This document shows positions 44,708 through 53,715 of a DNA stretch of 64,000 nucleotides, piece by piece. Under the pieces are notes generated by a model that worked only from the letters and a program-made list of their open reading frames with translations, ran no database searches and was not told the DNA's origin. Source of the stretch: Betaproteobacteria bacterium (GTDB taxonomy: Bacteria; Pseudomonadota; Gammaproteobacteria; Burkholderiales; Rhodocyclaceae); assembly GCA_016720065.1 (NCBI GenBank), contig JADJXY010000002.1, positions 323,001 through 387,000 of the forward strand, given 5' to 3'. Made by a program: the position numbers and the translations under genes. The number at the start of each line of letters is the position of its first letter. Position 1 is the stretch's first letter.

Positions 44708-46078
44708 ATGGAAAACATCGGCAAATACAAGGTCATCAAGGAACTGGGCAAGGGCGCAACGGCGGTTGTCTACCTTTGCGACGATCCGGACACCCAGAGA
44801 CAAGTGGCGGTCAAGCTGGTGCGCTTCGGCAAGGACAACGCGGCCATGTCGCGCCGCCTGCGCAAGCTCTTCCAGACCGAGGGCATCACGGCAAGGCGCC
44901 TCGATCATCCCAATATCGTGCGCATCTTCGACGCAGTGGTCGAGGACGACTACGCCTATCTCGCCATGGAGTATGTCGCGGGCGATTCCCTGGAGAAGTA
45001 TTGCCGCATCGACAAGATGCTCCCCATGCACCGGGTGGTGGGCATCATCTTCAAATGTTGCCTGGCGCTGGACCACGCCTATCGCCAGGGGGTGATCCAT
45101 CGCGATATCAAGCCGGCCAACATCATGCTCACCAGCGACGACGAGCCCAAGATCGCTGATTTCGGTCTGGCCCTCAATCTTCAGAAGGACATGGACAGGG
45201 ACTCGACCTTCATCATGGGGGTTGGCTCACCGGCCTACATGTCTCCGGAACAGATCAAGGGTTATGCCCTCAATCAGAAGACCGATCTCTACTCCCTGGG
45301 GGTGGTGCTCTTCCAGATGCTGACCGGGCGTCTGCCTTTCCGGGCCAATAACCAGGCGACCCTGGTCTACAAGATCATCAATACCGATTCGCCCGCAGTG
45401 ACGGCCCTCAATCCGAGTCTGCCGGAAGCCCTCAATCCCATCATCAAGAAATCCCTGGAAAAGGATCTCTACACCCGCTACAAAAACGGTGCCGAAATGG
45501 CCAAGGATCTCTCCACGGTGCGCTTCCAGATATGGGAGGAGGATGATACCGAGCAGGATACCCGGCACTTCGAGGCGCTGCGCAAACTGGAATTCTTTAC
45601 CGAGTTCGAGAACGTCGAATTGTGGGAAGTTCTGCGGGTTGCGGTTTGGAGGGAGTTGGCACCCGGCGTGACTATCGTGCGCGAGGGCGAGTCCAACGCT
45701 TTCTTCGGCATCATCGTTCAGGGTTTTGTCGAGGTTTCCGTCCAGGGGCGCGCTCTTTGCCGCCTGGGGGCCAGCGAACCCATCGGCGAGGTGGCTTATC
45801 TCCACCCGGTCAACAAGAAGCGCCACGCCACGGTGGTCACTCTTGAGCCTACCTTGTTCCTCGAGATCAGTGCCTCAGCGCTCGCGTTGTCGTCGGAGGA
45901 ACTGCTGGAGCGTATGCGCAATGTCTTGATAGCCCGCATGATCGACCGCATGCGCAAAGTCACCGAGATTGCGGCGGCCCACGGAGCCCCTGCGGTAGAT
46001 GCAGGGACCGGATCGCTTTCCGGAGGCACCCGTTCTCGCCCGGGTTCCGGGCTCGACATGGAACTTTCGCCGATGTGA
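44708..46078 (+). CDS. Ser/Thr protein kinase fused to a cyclic-nucleotide-binding domain
   Basis: 456 residues, no membrane segment. Residues about 7-270 are a Hanks-type kinase: LGKGATAVVYL (Gly loop), VAVKLVRFG (Lys), VIHRDIKPANIMLTSD (catalytic loop), IADFGLALN (DFG), GSPAYMSPEQIKGYAL (activation segment end). Residues about 305-425 are a cNMP-binding fold of the CRP type with ELAPGVTIVREGESNAFFGI and IGEVAYLHPVNKKRHATVV. The tail is Gly/Ser-rich. Kinase activity may therefore be gated by cAMP or c-di-GMP-like ligands; the ligand is unknown. ATG 44708 gives MENIGKYKVIKELG. It is divergent from grpE and converges on a c-haem chemoreceptor. Confidence 0.93.
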   Translation: MENIGKYKVIKELGKGATAVVYLCDDPDTQRQVAVKLVRFGKDNAAMSRRLRKLFQTEGITARRLDHPNIVRIFDAVVEDDYAYLAMEYVAGDSLEKYCRIDKMLPMHRVVGIIFKCCLALDHAYRQGVIHRDIKPANIMLTSDDEPKIADFGLALNLQKDMDRDSTFIMGVGSPAYMSPEQIKGYALNQKTDLYSLGVVLFQMLTGRLPFRANNQATLVYKIINTDSPAVTALNPSLPEALNPIIKKSLEKDLYTRYKNGAEMAKDLSTVRFQIWEEDDTEQDTRHFEALRKLEFFTEFENVELWEVLRVAVWRELAPGVTIVREGESNAFFGIIVQGFVEVSVQGRALCRLGASEPIGEVAYLHPVNKKRHATVVTLEPTLFLEISASALALSSEELLERMRNVLIARMIDRMRKVTEIAAAHGAPAVDAGTGSLSGGTRSRPGSGLDMELSPM

Positions 46079-46081
46079 ATG

Positions 46082-46103
46082 GAGCCCCCGGCCCCGGGGG
46101 CTC
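46082..46103. terminator. Hairpin between convergent kinase and chemoreceptor genes
   Basis: GAGCCCCCGG-CC-CCGGGGGCTC, a perfect ten-base stem with a two-base top, directly after both stop codons. There is no T-run, so it may act as a weak bidirectional terminator or RNA-stability element. Confidence 0.5.
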
Positions 46104-47718
46104 AAACCTTGAAGCGGCCGACGAGGTTCTGCAAGCCGTCGGCAAGGCGCCGCAGGTCGTGGGCTGCCCCGGCGGTTTTCTCGACGGCTCCGCTGTTGTC
46201 CCGAGCCATGCCGGCGATGGAATCAATGCCGCTCACGACTTCACCGGAAACCCGCCGCTGGTGATCGGTGGCGCCGGCGATGGCGTCCAGCCCGCGTCCG
46301 ACCTCGGTGACTGATCCGTTGGTGGCTTCCAGGACGTTGGCCACCGAATCGACTGCCGACTGGCTCGATTCCAGGTGTTCCAGCCCCTCTTCGATGGTAC
46401 GGCGTACGGCCACCGACTGCTGGCCGATGGTGGCCGTGATGGCATCGATTTCCCCGGCCGCCCGGGACGACTTCTCGGCCAGCTTGCGGACTTCGTCGGC
46501 CACCACCGCGAAACCGCGCCCCTGTTCGCCCGCGCGGGCGGCCTCGATGGCGGCGTTGAGGGCCAGGAGATTGGTCTGCTCGGCGATGTCTTTCACTTCG
46601 CGCGTCATATGGGTGATCGCTTCGGTATTGCGCACGAATTCGCCGACTGAGTCGGCCATCTGCCGCACCGCCTTTTCGACCACGTCCATTTCGCCCAGGA
46701 GCACCTTGAGGTTGCGGCCGCCTTCCTGGGCCCGGGCCAGGCTTTCCTGGGACTGCTGCTGGACGTGCCCCGCGTTGCCGGCAATGGCCGAGATGCTCTC
46801 GACCAGTTGCTCCACCGCCGCAGCCGCCGCCCCCGATTTCTGATCCTGCAAGTGCGAGCTCTGGGCCACACGGTCTGCATTTTCCGACAGCGAGGCAACC
46901 CGGGCCGACACCTGCTGGGCGGCGTCGCGCACCTGGCGCACGAGACCGCTGAAATTTTCCATCATCTCGTTGAATACGGCGGCTGCCTGACCGACCTCAT
47001 CCTGGCCCCGCACGGGCAGGCGGCGGGTGAGATCCCCCTCGCCGCGGGCGATGTCCTCCAGGCCACGCCGGAGGCTCTCCAGCGGTGTGGTCACGAAGTG
47101 CCGCGTGAGCAGAAAGATGATGACCAGAAGCACACCGATGACGATGAGGGCCGCGCCGGCAATCTTCAGTCGGAAGTCGCTTACCGCAGCTTCCACCGAG
47201 TCGAGGGAAACCTTCATGCTCACGATGCCGAGGACGGTCCCTTCGGTGACCTGGTGGCAGGCGACACAGTCCTTGCCCAGGTAGTTCTTGGAGGCCCGGG
47301 TGGGGTTGACGACCCGCAGGTAGGCATTGGCCCCCTCGCGCTGCAGCGAGACATGGGGCGTACCAGTGGCCATCACCTGGTTCTCGACGGCGTCGAGTTC
47401 CCGGCCGGCCTTGCTGTCCGGCCCGAAGGCCTTGATGACCGCCTCACCCCGGGCGACGTGCAATTCGCGAATGATCGAAAGCTGCTTGATCTGGTCGAGG
47501 AAGACCTCGCGTTGCCCCACCGTGCCGGTGATCATCATGCCGGTGAGTCCGGCCATGGTCATTTCGTGGATGGAGTGCGCAAAATCCTGGGCCTGCCTTA
47601 TGGCCGTGTCGCGATTGACTTGGGTGGCCCAAAGAATGACCACGGTCCATACCACCACCAGGACAAACCAAATGGCGGCGGAGAGCCGCAGCCATATCTT
47701 CCAGTCCGCAATGCGCAT
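46102..47718 (-). CDS. Chemoreceptor with periplasmic c-type haem motif
   Basis: 538 residues. TM1 at about 12-32, a periplasmic domain of ~150 residues, TM2 at about 187-205, HAMP (206-260) and an MCP domain with IAEQTNLLALNAAIEAARAG and GRGFAVVADEVRKLAEK. The periplasmic part contains CVACH at residues 151-155 (in YLGKDCVACHQVTEG), a CXXCH c-haem attachment site, and resembles the Tll0287-like (DUF3365) sensor. Covalent haem in a chemoreceptor points to sensing of O2, NO or redox potential outside the membrane, like DcrA of Desulfovibrio. ATG 47718; no close Shine-Dalgarno. The next gene upstream, on the same strand, ends 37 bp away. Confidence 0.92.
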   Translation of the reverse strand: MRIADWKIWLRLSAAIWFVLVVVWTVVILWATQVNRDTAIRQAQDFAHSIHEMTMAGLTGMMITGTVGQREVFLDQIKQLSIIRELHVARGEAVIKAFGPDSKAGRELDAVENQVMATGTPHVSLQREGANAYLRVVNPTRASKNYLGKDCVACHQVTEGTVLGIVSMKVSLDSVEAAVSDFRLKIAGAALIVIGVLLVIIFLLTRHFVTTPLESLRRGLEDIARGEGDLTRRLPVRGQDEVGQAAAVFNEMMENFSGLVRQVRDAAQQVSARVASLSENADRVAQSSHLQDQKSGAAAAAVEQLVESISAIAGNAGHVQQQSQESLARAQEGGRNLKVLLGEMDVVEKAVRQMADSVGEFVRNTEAITHMTREVKDIAEQTNLLALNAAIEAARAGEQGRGFAVVADEVRKLAEKSSRAAGEIDAITATIGQQSVAVRRTIEEGLEHLESSQSAVDSVANVLEATNGSVTEVGRGLDAIAGATDHQRRVSGEVVSGIDSIAGMARDNSGAVEKTAGAAHDLRRLADGLQNLVGRFKV

Positions 47719-47755
47719 TTCCCCCGCCCCTCGTAGAGTGCCGCCGGATTCTTTG

Positions 47756-48766
47756 TCAGGCGGTCAGATCAATGTGGCTGATTGTGCCAGCCTCGCCGGT
47801 TTCGCGCAAAGCGATTCCCGTGGCGCGCAGCGTTCCCAACTGGGCCGCGTCGCTTCCGTACAGATCGAAGGGGGTGGTGACCCTGCTGAGCGATAGCGCA
47901 CCCACGCCAGCCTCGGCCAAGGACAGGCCCTGGCGCCCGGGGTCGGCGAGGGGGTTCCAGGTGCGCAGCGTGGCGAACTGGGCGTCGTTTTCGTCGATCC
48001 ATCCGTTGCCATCTCCGTCGAGGGTGGCGAGTTCCGAGAATCCGTCGCCGCTCGCGGGGCCAAAGAGTTCGCTGCCATCGTCAACGATTCCGTTACCGTT
48101 GCGGTCGATGGCGAGGAACCCGCTGCCGGCCATGGGCGCGGCCAGGTTTTCCGCCGTGCCGTCCCCGTCGAGGTCGAAGGAAAAACGAGTCGACGCCAGT
48201 TGCGGGGCCTTGCCGGAAAAATTGATCACCAACGGGTCTTTTTGCCGTGCCGCTTCGCCGAGCCGCAGACTGAGGCGGGTTTCGGAAAGACTTTCCCGAT
48301 GCAGGGCAAAGCTGAGCTGGAAGTCGAAGGAGCGGCCATCGGCCGTGGTGACCGACCCGGCAGCATGGAAGCTGACGTCTTCGCTCTGGTAGCGGGTTTC
48401 CCGCAGCTCGTATGTGAGTCCGAACCCGGGGCCCTGTCCGGTCCCGGACTGAGGGGGAGGCGCCGAGACGTTCGGGGCATCGCCCGGGGAAGCGAGCTGG
48501 CCCGCATCGAAAACCTGGACAGCGCGGCCGGTAAGGGCCTCGAGGATGAGGCGGATGATCTGGAAGCGGGGTTCGCAGTCCGAACAGGATTCCTCCGTCT
48601 GGGCGGTACGTCCGGCTGCGGAAATGTCGCTTGCGGGACGCTCCCGGGGTGGTGCTTCGGGTAGGGTGGGACGCCGGTTCCAGGCGTTGAGGCGTTCTTC
48701 GCGGGACTGGAACTCCAGCCGGGAATGGGCCGAGGCAAGCTCGATCGAGGCAGCGGCGATACGCAT
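47756..48766 (-). CDS. Uncharacterised protein with EF-hand-like DxDxDG repeats
   Basis: 336 residues, no signal peptide. Residues 1-110 are low in structure, with a CSDC pair at 61-64. The middle (115-190) looks like beta-strands. Three calcium-binding-type loops follow: DLDGDGTAE (198-206), DRNGNGIVDDGSELFG (221-236) and LDGDGNGWIDENDAQF (249-264). Similar tails occur in bacterial proteins annotated as VCBS- or EF-hand-containing. Function unknown; calcium binding is inferred from the loops. It sits upstream of the c-haem receptor on the same strand (37 bp), so a shared transcript is plausible. Confidence 0.75.
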   Translation of the reverse strand: MRIAAASIELASAHSRLEFQSREERLNAWNRRPTLPEAPPRERPASDISAAGRTAQTEESCSDCEPRFQIIRLILEALTGRAVQVFDAGQLASPGDAPNVSAPPPQSGTGQGPGFGLTYELRETRYQSEDVSFHAAGSVTTADGRSFDFQLSFALHRESLSETRLSLRLGEAARQKDPLVINFSGKAPQLASTRFSFDLDGDGTAENLAAPMAGSGFLAIDRNGNGIVDDGSELFGPASGDGFSELATLDGDGNGWIDENDAQFATLRTWNPLADPGRQGLSLAEAGVGALSLSRVTTPFDLYGSDAAQLGTLRATGIALRETGEAGTISHIDLTA

Positions 48767-48839
48767 GGTGGTCTCCCGAGTGGCGAGGGATACCTCCTTC
48801 TACGGCCGGGCGGCGGGGGGCTTTAGCGCAACGGAAGCC

Positions 48840-49943
48840 TCAACCCGGCGCGCCCAGATCGCGCGCCCGCCGCGCTGAATCGGCGAGGGCGGCCGGGTCT
48901 GCGCTGCGCCGGGTCGGCCAGCCGGTGAGGTGGCGCTCGACGAGGTCCGCCAGGGCCGCGATCCAGGCCGGCTGTTCGTTGAGGGCGGGAATGTAATGGA
49001 AGGTCTTGCCGCCGCTTGCCAGGAAGGTGGCCCGGGCTTCCAGGGCGATTTCCTCCAGGGTTTCCAGGCAGTCGCCGACGAATCCGGGACAGATGACGTC
49101 GACCCGGTCGATTCCTGAGCGGGCCAGTTGCTCCAGGGTGGGCGCGGTATAGGGCTGGAGCCACTCCGCCCGGCCGAAGCGCGACTGGAAGGTCACCAGG
49201 GCCCGGTCTGGCGCAAGACCGAGGCGTTCGGCGAGGAGGCGCCCGGTCTTCCTGCACTCGCAGTGGTAGGGGTCGCCCAGGTCGAGGCTGCGGCGGGGCA
49301 GGCCGTGAAAACTCATGACCAGGCGGTAGCGTTCGTCCGGCAGGCCGCTGTCTTGCCAATGGCGGCGGACCGAGGCCTCCAGGGCGGCGAGGTAGCCCTC
49401 GTCGTCCGCAAAACTGCGCAGGGTACGGATTTCGGGCTGGTTGCGGGTGACGGCGAGCCAGCCGGCCAGCCGGTCGACCACGGTGCCGGTGGTGCTGGCG
49501 GCGTATTGGGGATAAAGGGGGACGCCCAGAATGCGGTCGGCCCCCTCGGCCTTGAGACGATCGAGAACCGCGGGCAGGGCCGGTTCGCCGTAACGCATTC
49601 CCCACGCGACGGTGACGTGGTGGCCCCGTGCGCCGAGAAGGCCGGCGAGGAGCTTGGCCTGGCGTTCGGTATGGACCCGAAGAGGGGAGCCCTCGGGGGT
49701 CCATACGGCGGCGTACTTGGCCGCCGACCGGGCGGGGCGGACGTTGAGGATCACGCCGTTGAGGATGGGCCACCAGAGGAGGCGGGGAATCTCGACCACG
49801 CGGGGGTCGGAGAGAAATTCCTTGAGGTAGCGGCGCAGTGCCTTGGCGGTGGGGGCTTCCGGCGTCCCCAGGTTGACCAGGACGACGGCGGGACGGGTCG
49901 GCGTGCCATGGCGGTACGCCGGTTCGGGACGGAAACGGGACAT
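48840..49943 (-). CDS. hemH: Ferrochelatase HemH
   Basis: 367 residues, bacterial ferrochelatase length. N-terminal VVLVNLGTPEAPTAKALRRY, LGVPLYPQYAASTTG, active-site His in LVMSFHGLPRRSLDLGDPYH, and the acidic CPGFVGDCLETLEEI. It inserts Fe2+ into protoporphyrin IX, the last step of haem synthesis. ATG 49943 overlaps the hrcA stop by one base, the conserved hrcA-hemH coupling. Haem supply is relevant to the haem-type sensors in this window. Confidence 0.98.
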   Translation of the reverse strand: MSRFRPEPAYRHGTPTRPAVVLVNLGTPEAPTAKALRRYLKEFLSDPRVVEIPRLLWWPILNGVILNVRPARSAAKYAAVWTPEGSPLRVHTERQAKLLAGLLGARGHHVTVAWGMRYGEPALPAVLDRLKAEGADRILGVPLYPQYAASTTGTVVDRLAGWLAVTRNQPEIRTLRSFADDEGYLAALEASVRRHWQDSGLPDERYRLVMSFHGLPRRSLDLGDPYHCECRKTGRLLAERLGLAPDRALVTFQSRFGRAEWLQPYTAPTLEQLARSGIDRVDVICPGFVGDCLETLEEIALEARATFLASGGKTFHYIPALNEQPAWIAALADLVERHLTGWPTRRSADPAALADSARRARDLGAPG

Positions 49944-50971
49944 CAGGTGCCTTGCTGGGTGGTGAGGGCGCTGGACAGGAGTCGTGCGGTGATGTCCACG
50001 ATGGGGATGACTCGCTCGTAGGCCATGCGGGTGGGGCCGATGACGCCCACGGAGCCGACGATGCGCCCACCGACTTCGTAGGGGGCCGTCACGACGCTGC
50101 ATTCGTCCAGGGGGGCGATGCCCGATTCCCCGCCGATGAAGATCTGGACGCCCTCGGCCCGCTGGGAAATATCCAGGAGCCGCATCAGGCTGGAGCGTTG
50201 CTCGAAGAGATCGAACAGTTCCCGTAGGCGCCGCATGTTGGACGACAACTCCTCCACGTCCAGCAGATTGCGTTCGCCAGAGATCACGCAGGGCATGGCC
50301 GTTTCCGCCAGGGCGTCGCCGCCCGCCTCCAGGACGGCGGTCATCAGGGGCTTGATATCGCTGCGCAACTGCTCGATTTCGGCATTCAGGCGCAGGCGGA
50401 TTTGCTCGAAATCCATGCCGGCGAACTGCTGGCTGAGAAAATTGGCCGCGCTGACGAGTTCGGCGGGGGAATAGGATTTTTCCGAGACGAGAACCCGATT
50501 CTGCACGTCACCGTCGGTGGTGACGATGATGAGCAGGATGCGCTTTTCCGACAACGCGAGAAATTCGATCTGGCGGATACGGGGCGGACTGCGGCGCGGT
50601 GCCACGACGATGCCCGCGAAATGGGTGAGGCCAGAAAGCAGTTGTGAGGCGCTGGCGATGAGCTGCTGAGGCTGGGCAATTTGCAGGGCACCTTCCATTT
50701 CCCCCACCCGGGCAGGGTCCAGGGGCTCGACCGTGAGCAGACTGTCGACAAAGAGGCGGTATCCACGCGGCGTCGGAATCCGGCCGGCCGAAGTGTGCGG
50801 GCTGGCGACGAATCCGGCCTCCTCCAGATCGGCCATCACGTTGCGGATGGTGGCGGGTGAAAGGTCGAGGCCCGAGAAACGCGACAGGGCGCGGGATCCC
50901 ACGGGTTGGCCGTCGGCGATGTAGTGTTCTACGAGCGCCTTGAGGAGGGTTCTGGAGCGTTGGTCGAGCAT
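49943..50971 (-). CDS. hrcA: Heat-inducible transcription repressor HrcA
   Basis: 342 residues from ATG 50971. N-terminal winged helix with LLKALVEHYIADGQPVGSRA and SGLDLSPATIRNVMADLEEA, then the HrcA central domain (SEKRILLIIVTTDGDVQNRV, LSQQFAGMDFEQIRLRL) and the end ARLLSSAL. HrcA represses chaperone genes through CIRCE elements. I found no CIRCE (TTAGCACTC-N9-GAGTGCTAA) in this window, including before grpE, so its targets (probably groESL) lie elsewhere. It is divergent from nadK with a 121-bp gap. Confidence 0.97.
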   Translation of the reverse strand: MLDQRSRTLLKALVEHYIADGQPVGSRALSRFSGLDLSPATIRNVMADLEEAGFVASPHTSAGRIPTPRGYRLFVDSLLTVEPLDPARVGEMEGALQIAQPQQLIASASQLLSGLTHFAGIVVAPRRSPPRIRQIEFLALSEKRILLIIVTTDGDVQNRVLVSEKSYSPAELVSAANFLSQQFAGMDFEQIRLRLNAEIEQLRSDIKPLMTAVLEAGGDALAETAMPCVISGERNLLDVEELSSNMRRLRELFDLFEQRSSLMRLLDISQRAEGVQIFIGGESGIAPLDECSVVTAPYEVGGRIVGSVGVIGPTRMAYERVIPIVDITARLLSSALTTQQGT

Positions 50972-51092
50972 GGGGCGATTCTGGCAAAAAAATTCCTCTT
51001 GCGGGAGAAGATCGTGGTTTGTCACGCAAGAAGCGGGACCGGAGGGGCCGGGATGCCAGTCGACTGAAGGGAATTGTGCCAAAATTCGCCCC

Positions 51093-52004
51093 ATGAGTTC
51101 TCCCTTCGGCTCCTACCGCTCGCCTCGCACCATCGCCCTGGTGGGGAAGTATCACAGCCCGGAGATTGCGGAGTCCCTGCGTCGCCTGGCCGAGTACCTG
51201 CACGAGCGGGGCATCAGCGTCTTCATCGAAAGAGAGACTTCCGAGCGCATCGGCAAGCTGGTCGACCTGTCGCGCTGGGTCACCTGCGGCTTCAACGATA
51301 TCGGCGCCCACGCGGACCTGGCCATCGTTCTGGGCGGCGATGGGACCATGCTCAATGCGGCGCGCCGGCTGGCACGCTACGGTGTGCCCCTCGTCGGGGT
51401 CAACCAGGGGCGCCTCGGCTTCATGACCGATATCGCGCGCAGCGACATGCTGTCCTGCATGGACGACCTTCTCGATGGGCGCTTCACGGCTGAGAAGCGG
51501 ATGTTGCTGGACGCCGAAGTGCTGCGCGACGGTCGGGAGGTGGCGGCCAACCTGGCTCTGAATGACCTGGTGGTGGATAAGGGCGCCATCGGGCGCATGA
51601 TCGAGCTGGAGCTTTTCATCGACGGCGAGTTCATCTACAACCTCCGCTCGGACGGGCTCATCGTGTCGACGCCGACCGGGTCCACCGCCTATGCCCTTTC
51701 CGCGGGGGGGCCGATTCTGCACCCGACCCTGACCGGCATCGCCCTGGTTCCCCTGTGTCCCCACGCCCTCACCAACCGGCCGGTGCTGGTCAATGACACG
51801 GCGGAAATCGAGCTTCGCATCACCTACGCCGACGATCCGCGAGTGCACTTCGACGGTCAGGTCACCCTCGACCTGCGGGCCCAGGATTGCGTCCGCCTGC
51901 GGCGCTCCGAGTATTCGATCTGTTTTCTCCATCCGCCGGGCTACCGCTATTTCGCCATGCTGCGTCAGAAGCTCCAATGGAGCGAACGCCCCCGGGGGCA
52001 CTGA
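51093..52004 (+). CDS. nadK: NAD kinase NadK
   Basis: 303 residues. Signatures: AIVLGGDGTMLNAARRLARY (GGDG), GVNQGRLGFMTDIA, LNDLVVDKGAIGRMIELELF and VSTPTGSTAYALSAGGPILH. It phosphorylates NAD to NADP. ATG 51093 gives MSSPFGSYRSPRTIALVGKY as in homologues; a -10-like CAAAAT lies just upstream (51079-51084). The stop shares its last base with the recN start. Confidence 0.98.
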   Translation: MSSPFGSYRSPRTIALVGKYHSPEIAESLRRLAEYLHERGISVFIERETSERIGKLVDLSRWVTCGFNDIGAHADLAIVLGGDGTMLNAARRLARYGVPLVGVNQGRLGFMTDIARSDMLSCMDDLLDGRFTAEKRMLLDAEVLRDGREVAANLALNDLVVDKGAIGRMIELELFIDGEFIYNLRSDGLIVSTPTGSTAYALSAGGPILHPTLTGIALVPLCPHALTNRPVLVNDTAEIELRITYADDPRVHFDGQVTLDLRAQDCVRLRRSEYSICFLHPPGYRYFAMLRQKLQWSERPRGH

Positions 52005-53653
52005 TGCTGCGTCGCCTCGATTTACGCAATTACGTCATCGTTGACCGGCTGGAACTGGAGTTTGCGGGGGGCTTCGGTGCTTTGACCGGAGAGACGGGGG
52101 CAGGAAAATCCATTCTGGTCGACGCCCTGGCTCTGGCCCTCGGAGAACGCGCCGAAGGGGGAGTCGTTCGGGCGGGCTGCGACAAGGCGGAACTCGCTGC
52201 GGTGTTCGACGTCGCCGGCCGGCCAGCGGTGCGCGACTGGCTGGCTGCCAACGACTTCGACGCCGACGAGGAGTTGCTGCTGCGGCGGGTCATCGACAGC
52301 GGTGGGCGTTCCCGGGCCTATATCAACGGTGCTCCCGCCACGGCCCAGCAGTTGCGCGAGGTGGCGGAAGACCTGGTCGATATCCACGGCCAGCACGCCC
52401 ATCAGTCCCTGCTGCGGGCCGACGCCCAGCGGACCCTGCTCGACGCCCATGCCGGACAGGCTGCCCTGGCCGCGGAAACCGCCGCCGCGTTCCGCGCCTG
52501 GCGCGAGGCCGAACTGGCCTTAGCAACCGCCGCGGCCAGCGGTGAAGGCCTGGCGCGGGAGCGGGAGCAACTGGAGTGGCAGGTCGCCGAACTCGATGGC
52601 CTGGGGCTGGGGCCGGACGAGTGGGAGGCGCTGGAAGCGGAACACCGGAGGCTGGCCCACGCCGCCAGTCTGCTCGAAGGCGCCCAGTTCGCCCTGGCCG
52701 CCCTGTGCGAAGGTGAGGGCGCCTGCGAAGGACAACTGGATGCGGTACACCGGCGCCTCGACGACCTCGCCACCTACGATGCCGGTCTGGGCGACATTGC
52801 CGGCCTGCTCCAGTCGGCCCAGGCCGAGTTGGTCGAAGCCGTTTCCCTCCTGCGGCGCTACGCCGATCGGGTTGACCTCGATCCCCGCCGCCTGGCGCAG
52901 GTCGAGGGACGCATCGAGGCGATCCACGGGGCGGCACGCAAGTTTCGTGTCCGTCCTGAAGAACTCGGAGAACTGCTCGTCCAGGCGCGGGGACGTCTCG
53001 GAGAAATCGGGGCCGCTTTCAATACCGAGGCCTTGCGCTCCCGCGTCGAGGCCTGCCGCGGCGCCTATCTCGCCCTGGCGCAGCGCCTTTCCGCCGGCCG
53101 TCGGCAGGCCGCGGACGATCTGGCCACGGCCGTGACGGCGCTCATGGCCGATCTGGCCCTCGCTTCAGGGCGCTTCGAGGTGGCGCTGCTTTCCGGCGAG
53201 CCCGCCGCCTACGGGCTCGAACAGGTGGAATTTCGCATCGCCGGGCTCGCCGGCAGCGACGCGCGGCCCCTCGCCCGGGTGGCGTCGGGGGGCGAATTGT
53301 CGCGCATCAGCCTAGCCATCCAGGTGGTCGCGTCCCGCTCCTCCCGTGTGCCGACCCTGATCTTCGACGAAGTGGACGTGGGGATCGGCGGCGGCGTCGC
53401 GGAAATCATCGGTCGTCTCCTGCGGCAACTGGGCGAGGAACGGCAGATTCTCTGTGTGACCCATTTGCCCCAGGTCGCCGCACGCGCCCAGTGGCAGTGG
53501 CAGGTCAGGAAGGATGTCCGGGAAGGCGTCGTGCGCAGCGCCATCGCGCCCCTGGACGGTGAAGGCCGGGTGGGCGAGATCGCTCGCATGCTGGGCGGGG
53601 TGAATATTACCGATATCACCCGGCGTCACGCCCGGGAGCTTCTGGGAATCTGA
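52004..53653 (+). CDS. recN: DNA repair protein RecN
   Basis: 549 residues of the SMC family. Walker A GALTGETGAGKSILVDALAL near the N-terminus, Q-loop region DIHGQHAHQSLL, long coiled coil (about 150-370), ABC signature RVASGGELSRISLAIQ and Walker B PTLIFDEVDVGIGG. RecN holds double-strand-break ends for RecA repair. It starts with ATG overlapping the nadK stop (TGATG) and converges on the GDT1 gene 62 bp away. Confidence 0.97.
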   Translation: MLRRLDLRNYVIVDRLELEFAGGFGALTGETGAGKSILVDALALALGERAEGGVVRAGCDKAELAAVFDVAGRPAVRDWLAANDFDADEELLLRRVIDSGGRSRAYINGAPATAQQLREVAEDLVDIHGQHAHQSLLRADAQRTLLDAHAGQAALAAETAAAFRAWREAELALATAAASGEGLAREREQLEWQVAELDGLGLGPDEWEALEAEHRRLAHAASLLEGAQFALAALCEGEGACEGQLDAVHRRLDDLATYDAGLGDIAGLLQSAQAELVEAVSLLRRYADRVDLDPRRLAQVEGRIEAIHGAARKFRVRPEELGELLVQARGRLGEIGAAFNTEALRSRVEACRGAYLALAQRLSAGRRQAADDLATAVTALMADLALASGRFEVALLSGEPAAYGLEQVEFRIAGLAGSDARPLARVASGGELSRISLAIQVVASRSSRVPTLIFDEVDVGIGGGVAEIIGRLLRQLGEERQILCVTHLPQVAARAQWQWQVRKDVREGVVRSAIAPLDGEGRVGEIARMLGGVNITDITRRHARELLGI

Positions 53654-53691
53654 TTCTCGGAGCCTGTGTGTCTCTCGGCTGACGAGCGCGG

Positions 53692-53712
53692 CTGGCCTGG
53701 GTTTCCGGCCAG
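53692..53712. terminator. Possible terminator hairpin between recN and the GDT1 gene
   Basis: CTGGCC (53692-53697) pairs with GGCCAG (53707-53712) across a nine-base loop in the convergent gap. No T-run, so only a weak call. Confidence 0.3.
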
Positions 53713-53715
53713 TAT

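Noticed and set aside
50972..51092. CIRCE operator between hrcA and nadK
   Set aside because: Only a short CTTGCG...CGCAAG pairing is present; the TTAGCACTC-N9-GAGTGCTAA pattern is absent.
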